This document shows positions 22,201 to 34,200 of a stretch of 64,000 nucleotides of DNA, piece after piece. The translations under genes and the position numbers were made by a program. The first letter of the stretch is position 1. Each line of letters begins with the position of its first letter. Origin of the DNA: Timema cristinae (taxonomy: Eukaryota; Arthropoda; Insecta; Phasmatodea; Timematidae). The stretch covers positions 31,674,821-31,738,820 of the forward strand of contig JBCFYV010000012.1 in NCBI GenBank assembly GCA_039000515.1. Direction: 5' to 3'. The notes under the pieces are model-generated. The model had not been told where the DNA came from. It made no database searches and was given only the letters and a program-made list of their open reading frames with translations.

Positions 22201-25200
22201 CACGAGGAGGATTCTTGCGAGCCTAGTATGCCAGTCGCCTGTCATTCTTCCCAACTGTTTCTTAACTGTTTGAACCATACGTTCTGATTGACCATTGCTT
22301 GCAGGGTGATACGGTGCTGTTGTTAAATGCTTAATTCCATTGAGCCTAAGAAACTGTTTGAACTCCTCAGACACAAAATTATGGCCATTGTCACTTACTA
22401 GGACTGTTGGAAGCCCATGTGTAGCAAAAATGTCTCTTGGTTCCATTATTATGCACGTTGATGTTGTAGACTTCATCTGTCTGACCTCAGGCCATTTAGA
22501 ATGCACATCCAGAAGTATTAAAAAATGTTGTCCTTGTATCGACCCTGCCATGTCAATATGTAGACGAATCCACGGGCTTGTTGGTGCTATCCATGACTGT
22601 ACTGGGGCTGTGGTGGATTGTTCCGGCTTTCTTGACAGGCTTGGAAAGTTCCCACTACTTCCTCTATGGTTGCGTCCATCTTAGCCCACCATGTATAGGT
22701 ACGAGCTACTGCTTTTGATTGCACCACACCTTGATGTGTAGCATGGAGCATTAGGAGAAACCTTTTGCGGAGTTTATTTGGCAATATCACTCTATTACTC
22801 CAGAGTAAACAATCTTATGACAAAGATATTTCCAAGCGTCGTGCGCTGTAGGGCTTGAAATCCTCTCCTGCCTCTTCTTCGGGCCAACCCTGAAAAATCC
22901 ATTCTTTAACCTTACACAGCACAGGATCCTTTATTGTTTCCCTGGCAATTCAATCACTGAGATGGGCGGGTCTTCCATGTCTAGCATAAAAATGACCCTG
23001 GGTTCTATATTCACAGTTTTTGAAGGGTTCAATGGAAGTCTGCTAAGCCCATCTGCATTTCCATGGTGTTTCACTGGTCTGTAAATAATGTTATAAGCAT
23101 AACCTCCTAGCATGAAGCTCCACCGTAACATCCGAGGTGTCATAACACTTGGCGTCTGGCGGGTAGGATGAAATAATCCTAGAAGTGGCTTGTGATCTGT
23201 GGCTATTGTGAAAGATCGGCCCAAGAGAAACTGCTGGAACTTGTTGACACCAAATATAACCGCCAAAGCTTCCTTATCGATTTGAGCATATTATGCTCAG
23301 CTTGTGACAGTGTTCTTGATCCAAACGCTACCGGAGCTTCCATTCCATTGTCCATAATATGGGAGAGGACTGCTCCAACCCCGTAAGGAGATGCATCACA
23401 AGATAGTATCAAAGATCTACTTTTATTATAATGCGTCAGAACTAAGTCTGATGTTAAAATGGCTTTTGCCTTATTGAATGCATCCTCGTGGTTTTGAGTC
23501 CACTGCCATGGTGCTTCTTTATAGCTTTGTCCACCAGGAATCTCTCATAAAAATTGAGAAGTCCTAAGAAAGCCTGAAGTTCTGTTTTATTCTTAGGTGC
23601 TGGAGCTTTGTGTATGGCTTCAACCTTGTCTTGTAGGGGGTGAATGCCTTGGGCGTCTACCTGAAAACCTAAAAATGACACTGCTGGAACTCCAAACCTG
23701 CACTTGTCCTTCCTTAACCGCAACCCTGCATCACTCAATCTTTGTAGTACTTCCTGTACTCTGGAATTATGTTGTTCTCTATCGTTGCCCGATATAATTA
23801 TGTCATCCAGGAGTACTGCTGTACCTGGTATACCTGCTAATATACCTTCAATCAGCCTTTGAAATATCCCCGGTGCTGCACTAATTCCAAAAGGCATTCT
23901 TGTCACCTGCATCAAGCCTTTTGGCGTATTAACCGTCAATATTTTAAAAGATTCTTCATACACTTTAACTTGGGCATATGCACATGTGCAAGGTCAAGCT
24001 TAGAAAACATGGTTCCACCTGTTAGGCACGTAAAAGCTTCAGTTACAGTTATTAACTGTGCTCCGGTAGTCCCCGCACAACCGCAGAGATCAATCCTGCT
24101 TTGGCACAATCACTAGGGGTGTAGCCCACTTTGAAAATGATACTGGTTTGTATATTCCTACATCATCTAACCTTGTAATCCCCGATTAACATTTTGTGCC
24201 AGTGGTATTGGACGGCTCCGTAGATACTGAGGTTGCACTGAGGGGTCCATTTCTAATGAAACTGGTGGTCCAGCATATTCTCCTAGTTTGTGATCTTCAA
24301 AATCTTAGAATTTCTGTACTGTATCCATGAACTTACTATCCGTGATATGGTGAATTCCTTGCACTTTAATTCCCAACTCGTTGAACCAATTTCTCCCGAG
24401 GAGGCTTGGCCCATTTACTTCCACTACTGTTACAGGCAGAGTAGCAGACAGATCATTGTATGTGGCCTCAATACACCAACCCAGGAAAACAAAGAGGCTG
24501 TTTAGTTCCCCAAGTGCAAAGCTGAATATCGGAACTCATAAGTTTTGGTTTAGAGGTTCCATATTTTATCATATGTTACTGAGCTGATAACTGTCAGGGC
24601 TGCCTTTGAATCGATCTCCATGTGATGTTTAGTTCCATTTAACATTACATTTATGTGGAAGGGTGGGCTGTCTCTAGTTCCAGATCCCATTAAAAACAGC
24701 TGATATGCCATATCTAATTCTGATCTTGCAGGCTCCATAGGTGCTAAATGGTTTGTTTGTGGGTGTTTCACTCTTCGTTTGACATCATTTTGTCTCTTCG
24801 ACCTACATGCCCTTTCTATGTGACCCAACTTTTTACAAAAATGACATATCGCATTCGCCCATGGACATTCAGTGGTTAGATGCTCTTTGTCACAATTATA
24901 ACACTGTTGATCCTTTTGTTGACTTGGAAATTTTTTTGTTGATTATTGGCACCTCTTTGTTGAAATTGGTGGTTTCTAGATGGTCTGTGTACTTCCAATA
25001 GGCCTACTTCTTGGTCTTGATACCCCACCGGTGTTGCGGAAGTCAGCCACATCACACCTTGATGTTGTGCCGCTGCTTCGCTACTTAGCTGCCATGGAAA
25101 TTGCCTCATTTAACTTCCTTTCATTTTTAGAAAGCATTTCGCGCTGCACTGTCTCATCCACGATCCCCTGCACTAAACAAACCCACAGCAGCCAATTTGT

Positions 25201-28200
25201 AAATGTTCCAAAGTTACAACGGTTGGCCAACTCTCTCAAAACGGCAACACATTCCACAATGGACTCGTCGGTTGCTGATCCCTTTTGCTGAAAGTGAAAG
25301 TTTGTACGATTTCATTGTGCTTTGGCACAAAATGGCCGTTTAAAACACTAACTAAATCGCCAAATGATTTAGAATTGGGATCCTCTCGCAACTAACACAG
25401 TTAAGCAATCAAATGTTTTATCTCCAATCACACAAAACAATATAGACCGTTTCTTCTTATCGTCATTATATCATTAGCAATGAAAATGTGTACCAAACTC
25501 TTTGCGTAGTTCATCCACATGTGTGGTTGGGTAGTATCGAATTCCCCGAAACTTTATAAAAACGCTGCCATTATGAGCACTTGGTGGCTTGACCTATATC
25601 CTGGGTTACGTTGTTGTCAATCACCTCATCGCCAAATGTTGTGTCCTTACACATACACATATTTAGTATTGTATATGAACCACATAACTAGCGCACGTAT
25701 TAACACCAATAGCACAAAGATAAAGTCTTAGAACAGAACATGTTGTCCATCACTTCCTGCTATAACTACTCTAGTCAGTTCAGTCCAGATTGACCAACTT
25801 AACCTATGCACATCCCTGCTATAGAGTATATTACAAATATTCAGCCTTTTTTTTATATGTAATTCAAACATAATCTTACATGGATCTGTTGGGTTAATCT
25901 TGAGTTTCACTGTTGACTCTATACAGAAATCGCACACACAGTGCGTGGTAATTTAAAAGCATACATATTTTGCTTTTTAAAATACTTTTGATATGATTTG
26001 TAGCTGATTTTTAATGGCTGGCCTGTTTTATCCTTGTAATGCTCTTTGAATAACTTAAATAATGTTATTTCATTAAGGTCAGGATTTTCAAAGTAATTTT
26101 TCTTTGATTTATTAATAGAATAGTGAGAATATTGATGGGGTATTCCTTCTAAATGTTCATTAAACAGTGGCCACACATTTTCTTTTATGTTATGATGTCG
26201 ATTATTGCGTTTACCCTGAAGTTAGGTAAATGACCTTCCTCCCTTAGCTTTATCTTGAATCACACGAATCCGCTTAACCAATATTTGATGAAGGAATACA
26301 AGACAATTTCGACACACTGCAATAATTGAGCCATTGTATTTTACAGAATATGACAACAGATTTTCCTCGTGTTGTATTATTAGAATCACACTTACACTTT
26401 TTCTGATTTACAGACTTTACTAGGCTAAAAAAACCACCTAAGTAAACATCTTGCTCTTGTTTTGAGCCTGTTTCATAAAAAAAAAAAAAACATATCTTGT
26501 TGTTCATCTTTAGTAATTTTCTTAAAACAATCTTTGGAACATTTCATCACACTGTTAAATGATTTAACTGGAATTTGTTTATCGAACAAGCTGTTGTATA
26601 GACTTCCCCATAAAAAGGGCCCTATCTCGAGATAGACCCCTTTTACATAGAACTCCTCAATTACAATTCAATTCTCGCCGACATTTGATAACCTTACCTA
26701 GAGAGGGGAAAAAAATCACATATTTTAGTTAAGTATTTAATAATAACTACAAAATAGCTATGAAAAACAATTTGAAAAATATTTAGTATGTCTGCACAAT
26801 AAACCTTGTGATTTAAAATGGAATAGATTACATTTTTAATATTGTTATTTTAATTCAACAACTACCCAACATGGAGTTACTGTCAAAGTACCTTATTGGC
26901 CTGAATATTGTGCGATGTTTTTCTCCTAATTATGTCCTTCTGAAAACTTTTCTCCTATTATATGCACAGCCCATTTACCTTTTATTTTTCATGTAGAACA
27001 CCTTCAGGATTTTAAGGTTTTATTTTGTTTGAGGCCATACCATGTTTAGGCCAATACAGTACCAATATGTAAACCTTAGAAAATATTTTTAAAATATTTG
27101 AAAATTGAAAATGTCTTATCTGTTACCACAAAACTCTTTAAATGTTATTACTCCATAATGTTTATACATTATCTCTTGGTGTTTATATAATAATAAAGTA
27201 TTCTCCAAAGGAGTGCATTGGCCAGATAACACGAAGTCACTAATCGACTTTTGTAATAATCTTTTACCTCCTGTCCATCAGTGTCATGTTCTCGCTGGGA
27301 TGCGAAGGGGTCTCTCTGTTCATGATCTAGATACTTCTCCAGGTTGAAGAATGTGTCAAAGAAAATAGAAGTCATCTTACATTGTTTTAGGTCACTTAAT
27401 GAGATCTTTCCGGGCGTTGCTGGGTGAATCATGTCCAGCATCTACAAAACATTCACACACTACAGTTTAATGTGGGCATTCTGCAGAATGTTGTAGAACA
27501 TAAAACATGTGGATGAACTCCTTTGTAATTTGGCTATCTCATGTTTTGCCTTTCAAACTACCTTTCCTTCCTGGAGGATATTTTAATGAGAGGATGAATA
27601 TTACTATTGGGGCCTTTATTTAGTGAAATACAATTAAAAAAATAATATATATATATTTTACTACTTGTACATGATTGATAGTTTTACCACTAAATTTTAC
27701 AATAGTTATTTTAAGTTCGTCATTATCAACTGTTTCCAGCGTGATCTTTACTTAATGTAAGAGTTTTCAAGGGGATAACTGTTAAGTTATGCTAAGTAAA
27801 AGTACCACATGCTCCTACCAGCCAACCTTGTTGTGAGCAACACCAATAAGGCTATTTAGTAGGGGTTTGTGAGCTCAAGTTTTTGGACTCAAGTGGATTT
27901 CAAGCAAAATTCTCATGAAGCACCTGAGTAAGAGCCAAGTTGAGCTTGGGTTGAGTAAATATATAATTTTAAAACTTAATTATGTAAATAAATAACAAAT
28001 ACATACAAACATTATTTTAATTTTTTTTTTAATGACATAAGAGTAATATATTAAAATAAGTTTGGATAGTGATGAATAACCAAGTTTTTTCTTCCAAATT
28101 TACCATAATGTACCTCATATATATATATAATAAAAAAATATTCTATGGTATTTGAGTGATTTGAGATTCATTAAAATTTCAAAAAAGTATCTTGAATACC

Positions 28201-31200
28201 TTGTGAAGGTCTTGACTTGATACCTTTTTGAAATTTTAATGAATCTCAAATCACTCAAATACCATAGAATTCTAGGAATTGAGGATTCAATCGTTCTTTC
28301 AACATAGTTTGTTTGCTTCCATTTCATGAATACCAAAGCAGAGCCTTTTCTTACAGTTATTTTGTAGCTCCAATAAACATTTACTGCACATAATTAAAGC
28401 CTAATCAGCTTTAACTAATTAAGTGTAAATGTGTTTGTGTACCTGACAGAGGCAGTCTTCAAAAGGTAAAGTCTCAATACCAATGGCTTCCATTCTTTGC
28501 AGCTGTTCCTCATAGAAATACTCCAGCTCATACATAGATAAGTAGCCATCTCCATCCAAATCCATGCATCTGCACACACACACAGACGTGGTAGTATTAT
28601 ATAACACTTGTAATACTGGACATTTCCATTGTTTATTATTATTCAAGCATTGGTTCACTTCATTGTTAAACACTTGTAGAAATACTTCAACTTATACATT
28701 GACAAGTAGTGATATGTAAGGATCACTCAACTGATCAGTTTAGAAATATCCAACTCCAGGGTATTTAGCTAAAATAAATTTGAGAAGTTTCTCACTTTTA
28801 TAAACTAACCACCTGGACTAAATACTTGTTTAATTAATGTTTATTTGTTATTGTAGCAATGATTGACTTGTACCTAAGTATCAATGTTGTTACCTGAACC
28901 AGTACTCGATGGCTGTTGGATGAGTCTTGTCTTCTTCCGAAAGAAGGAACCAAACAAACTCAGTGTAGCTCATCTTGTCTGATTGCTGCCTTGCCCTCGT
29001 GTCACCGCTCCTGAGAATATCCGCTCGATGATCCGCGTGGATAGGGCTTCAAACACAATACATGCAAGGGCCAATGTTATAGGAAAATTACTTTTCCTTA
29101 CATAAACAAAGTTAAAATATATTTAAAATTTGAAGAACTTTTGACATTACTGATATGGAGAATTTGCTTAACCTCTTGTCAAACCACAATGTGTAGATTA
29201 AGGAGATTTCTTCTCAAGACTATAGTTTTTAAAGATAGAGAATGAAATAATTATGTTAATTAACATTTCCCAGCTCTTGACATAGCCGGCCCCACCCCCC
29301 TAACATTTTCATTTGCTATACAATAATATTAACTTTTTTCTAGTGTTTAACATGATCTAATTTAAATAAATGTTAAAAAAGGTTAATAAACATGAATGAG
29401 CAAAAATATATTCATAACAATATAAAATCTTTTGAAAGAAACAGATTTTTGTTCTCTCTGACCCAGATCAGAAGGCCTTGACTCTTAATTACAATGTATG
29501 TAATTGGTAGAATCAATTATATATAATTGTGTGATTGAAGACCCCAGTCCAATATTGAGACAGCTCCATTTTTATACTTTTTTCGGGAGATAAAAAACCT
29601 GTTTTTAGAAATAGCTAGTGTGAATGGACTTATAAAAAATTTATTTGTATGTTGTATACAAATAAATTATTTTCACAAGTCCATCCAAATTAGTTATTTT
29701 TAGAAACAATTTTTTGTATCTCCTGAAAAAATATATACAAAAATGGAGAAGTCTCGTTATTGCACTGAGGTCTTCTATTGGAAAAAACTTTTTTTTCATT
29801 CAGATAAAAGAACAAAAGTTTATAAAATTAATTAATCAACTCAAAAAGAGTCTACTTAATTCTTTATAACATAAAGAAAATATAGAGAAAACATTCAATA
29901 TCACCAAACCTTCATCAAAAATTTGTTTTGTGCACAGTGCTTATTTCCTAAACAAAACTAAGTTTCATTTTCTCAGTCTAATTTAAAACAATTTTTAATT
30001 CATCTTTTTACTAAAATTGTACATTTTTAAAGAGTCTAGAATTAAAATTTGGATTAAATTGTCAAATTTGAGCAAAAACGGATTTTACTATCTCTAGTAT
30101 TTTTAGAAAACATATTCAAGGCATGAGAGTCTGTGAACTGACCATGTTCGCTGTGCCGATGAAGGTCTTGTCTGTCAATGAAGAGGTCATGGTCCCGATC
30201 CAGCTCCCAGAACCTGCAGTAGATGACATAAAAGTGCTCATAACTGAAGTAAGAGGTGACCTGGTTTATGTCCTCCTCCTCTTCGAGAAGTTGGATCACC
30301 CGCAGCAGGTTGGAGCGACGCAACTCAGGGAGGGAAATCCGCCCGCTCCAAGATCGATTGACACAGTAAAAAATGCGTGCTATCACCTGCACACACACAA
30401 ATTATTTTGTGGTTGGTGAGGCCAATACAGGTTTGTTCACTAATGGAAGAGCCCCATAAAAATGGTTTTATTTTTAGTTAAATTTAGTTTTTTAAATCTC
30501 ACTTTTCGGTGTTATTTTGTGTTTATTCAAAATTACATGTTATCGGAGGTGTTTAAGTATTATTTACATATTGAGACAATCTATACAAAATTAAAATTTA
30601 TTATTGAAACCTTAAATATTTGCTATAAAATTCTTTGTCAAGTTTGTCTGCATATTTCACAATTTTGTAACCTAAAGTTAGCTTACACTACCACAAAATA
30701 CTAATCAAATTACATCATGGTCAAAATTTCTTCTTAATTTCGTGTTTATTTTTTGTAAAAGCGGTGTTATTTTGTTTTACCAAGGATTTCGTGTAACAAG
30801 ACAATTTAGTTTTATTTAGCTTTACCAAATCATATTAAATCATATCTAAAAACTATCAAAGGAAAAAGTAATTGATTTCATCTTTGTATGGCACTTTTTG
30901 CTTTATTGCGTCTCACCATTTTTATGGGGCTCTACTTATGGGGCTCAAAGGAATTTCATATATATGCAAAATTTCTTCCTGCTATCCAGATATTAAAATT
31001 TCTGACCCAAGGGTTGAGTGTTTATAGTGTTGTATGTGTTGTTTGTAATATGTATGTTTATCTAAACAATCATTGGCAAATAGCATGTAAATAGTCTAGG
31101 GCTCTGCAAATACACAGATTTAACACTATTAGCTGAGCTTTAAATAGATACTAGGGCTCTAAAGATGTATGGTGATTAGTGACTAATTATTATTTACTTT

Positions 31201-34200
31201 TTTATCTACTTGTTGGGATATTTTTTGTGCAGATGAGGTTTGAGTGTGGAGAGAAGGGGAGGGGAGAATAACCTAAAAAGGAGGGTATTGTGCAGCAGAA
31301 TGACCAATGAAATGTCAAGGTCAGTAACTGAGTAAACTGGTTTTGCTGATGAAAGGAAGAAAGAATAAGGCTTTGATAAAATAATATTATTAAAGGTATC
31401 TTTTTGTAGGTATTTTGGAACACAAATAGCTGTGAGAGATAATATCAAGTACCCCTCAATGCAAAAATGTATTATGTACATCTTAAAAAAAAAAAGCATT
31501 ATTCCTTTAATTTCTCTCTATAGTAAGAGGTCAGCACCAATTGAACAGTTGCACTTCAGATGAACCAGGAATAAATGGGATAATTTTTTGAAATATTGTT
31601 AAATCCTCACATCTAAACATATTTTCATTATTGCCTTTTTTTTTTTTTTAACTTTCCTTGAGACCATTATATTGAATCATAATTAGTTTTTCAGTTACTA
31701 TTACAGTGTATATAAAATTTTAAAATTATCTAGCCATTGGGCCACCTCATTTTTGAATCAGTGTATATAAAATTTCATCTTATAATTTTTTTAAACTTTA
31801 TTTTTTTTAACCATTTAAAAATAAACAGTTTTAGGTTTTATAGCTTTTTTTTAAATAATTATATTTAAGTCTTATTTCATTAAAAAAACACATTATTATA
31901 TAGCTAAGTACAGTAGAAGCTCTTTAACCCGGTATGTCTGGGATCGTGACCGTGCCGAATTAGCGATTTTGCCGGATTATCGAATGTCAATAATTTTAAC
32001 AGGAATATCAAAGATAAATCACTCTGGATAAAAATGCAAATGATTAAAACATGTATTTAAAGAAAAACATATAGAGTATAAAAATTAAATTCAAACATTG
32101 AATATTTATTTAATTGAATATTCATGTAAATAAAAAACACTACAATGCACAAAAGAGAAATTAATACATATGAGTGTTATTGTTTAAAAAATAGTCTCTG
32201 ATATCACGTTGCTTCCGTTATGCTGATCTCTTCTTCAAAAAGTTGTTACGGATTATAAACAAATTTATGAGTTCTGCAGAGTTGTAACTTTTGTTGGATT
32301 CGACAAATTTTATAATTGTATGCAATGCATCAGAAGACTGTTTCCATGAGACTTTAGCTTCATCTGCCATGGCTCCATCTTCTTCATCCGATTCCAACTC
32401 CTGAACCTGATCTTCTTGTGGATTAACAACACTTTGTAAAATCTGTTCGTCACTCAGTTCTTCAACCACTGGCACATTTTACTCGATTTCAATCCAGTCT
32501 ATAACTTCCTCACAGGGTACATCTTTTAAAGGGTTGTTTGGCACAGCTTCTACCAAATCTAGCACCATATTTTGACCATCACCGATAACATTTTGATCCG
32601 CATCTTCATCATAAGGCCAAAGTTTGTGCCAGCACTGCTGTAGTCACTTCTTTCACCTGATTCCAAGCTAAGGCAATTGCGAAAATTGCATTGTTAACAA
32701 TAAATTATTTTTGGAAGTCTGTTACATCAGAGTCAGCGTCCAAAAGGCCTTGCACAAAAGATGTTCTATAAAAACACTTGGCATTTTGAATCACACTTTG
32801 ATCCATTGGCTGAATCAAGGGAGTGACATTTGGTGGTATGTAAACTGCAAAAATATTGCCAGAAACTAAATCAGAAGCAGAAGGATGAGCGGTACAGTTG
32901 TCTAACAACAAAAGTGCTCTGCTGTCTTCTGACATTCCACGTTTCTTAAAGTTTTCCTTTACATCAGGTACAAAATAATGGAAAAATCAGTCCTTAAACA
33001 AATCTGATGTCGTCCATGCATTGATACGCGGATCATAATGCACAGGCAAGTTTACGATTCCTTTTAAAGCTCTAGGTTTTTTTATATTTACCAATCACGA
33101 CAGGTGTCCGCTGATGGTCGCCAGAAGCATTTGCACACAACAAAACAGTAAATCTGTCTTTATTTTCTTTTAAACTCTTAGCAGAATTTTCATCCCCACC
33201 TGCCAGAGTAGACGTTGACAAACAACGCCATAAAAGGCTGATTTCATCGGCATTGTAAACTTGACCACAGGTTAATTCCCACCGTAAAACAAGGCTGCTA
33301 AAAGTGTCCTTAAATTCTTGAGCGGCATTTTCATCGGCTAATCTACTCTCTCAAGCCACATCCAGCTTCCGGATTCCATGTCGAATTTTAAATTTCTGAA
33401 GCCAACCATCGGAAAACACATAAGCACTTTCAATATTCAGATCGTGATGAAACTGTTTTGCTTTTTCGATTATCATAGACCCAGTCACTGGTTTTCCCTC
33501 TGGTCGTTTCGCACTAAACCAAGTGTACAGCAGTAAACTTCTCAAGTTCCTCTTTTTGTTTTTTTATATAATAAATAGTCGAAGAACCAATATTGAAATC
33601 ATGAATTATGAAGTTTCTGTTTTCACCTTTTTCGAGATGATTAATTATTTCTAGTTTTTGCTGTATAGTGAGAGTCACATGCTTACACTTATTAGTTTTA
33701 TTACCACTTGAAAAAGTCGTTCTGGGTTTTGAGAACATTGTGCAAACATGATTTGTAACCCGTTAAAAAACAAGAAACACTGTATTGAAATGAACATTGA
33801 ACTCAACAGTTAGTTATGATAAACACTGAGCGAACTAAAAATGCGGGAACAAGGGTCCTAGACAACACCATATAACTGCATGAAACACAGATGAAATAAA
33901 AACCCACCTGGCGGGTACAGCCATGCCGGTCAAGGCAAACGAATGTACAAATCCACCCGACAAAACTAAACGCGGGCTCGGCGCCAGATTACAGAATGTG
34001 CCGAATTGTAGAATTCCGAACTAAAGAGCTTCTACTGTATATATTTATTCAACAGAAGCTCAACTCAGTTGGATAGTTAGGAGCTTAATGAGAAAATCAC
34101 TCAAGATAAACTCTAATAAAAATTTGATCTTGCAGACCCCTAAAATACTCCCAGCTATAAAATGATTTATTTTGACTCATTAGGTTTTGATTTAAATTAT

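Larger units (their letters stand above)
20760..25835 (-). mobile_element. Ty3/gypsy LTR retrotransposon
   Basis: The element lies on the minus strand. It is bounded by 199-bp LTRs that begin TGTAATA and end CACAACA in sense orientation, and is flanked by the 5-bp duplication AATAT at 20,755-20,759 and 25,836-25,840. Without the element inserted in its 3' LTR it is 4,467 bp, short for a gypsy element. Domain order is gag with two zinc knuckles, protease, RT, RNase H, integrase, which is the Ty3/gypsy order; the sequences resemble the K02A2.6-like lineage common in animals. Several frames are broken and the protease DSGA is DSKA, so it is inactive. The LTRs differ at about seven of 199 positions, implying a moderately old insertion. 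Confidence 0.95.
19396..26662 (-). mobile_element. DNA transposon, superfamily unassigned, split by a gypsy element
   Basis: The ends are imperfect terminal inverted repeats: TTCTATGTAAAAGGGG at 19,403-19,418 and its complement at about 26,637-26,652. A decayed minus-strand transposase is split in two. The 5' half at 25,841-26,545 includes [20 protein letters not shown] and [16 protein letters not shown]. The 3' half at 19,808-20,755 includes [29 protein letters not shown] and [11 protein letters not shown]. Removing the inserted gypsy leaves an element of about 2.2 kb. Similar uncharacterised proteins are familiar from insect genomes; I do not assign a superfamily. Confidence 0.75.

Noticed and set aside
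22088..22684. Plus-strand open frames across the gypsy region as genes
   Set aside because: They are antisense shadows of the integrase frame and show no conserved motif.
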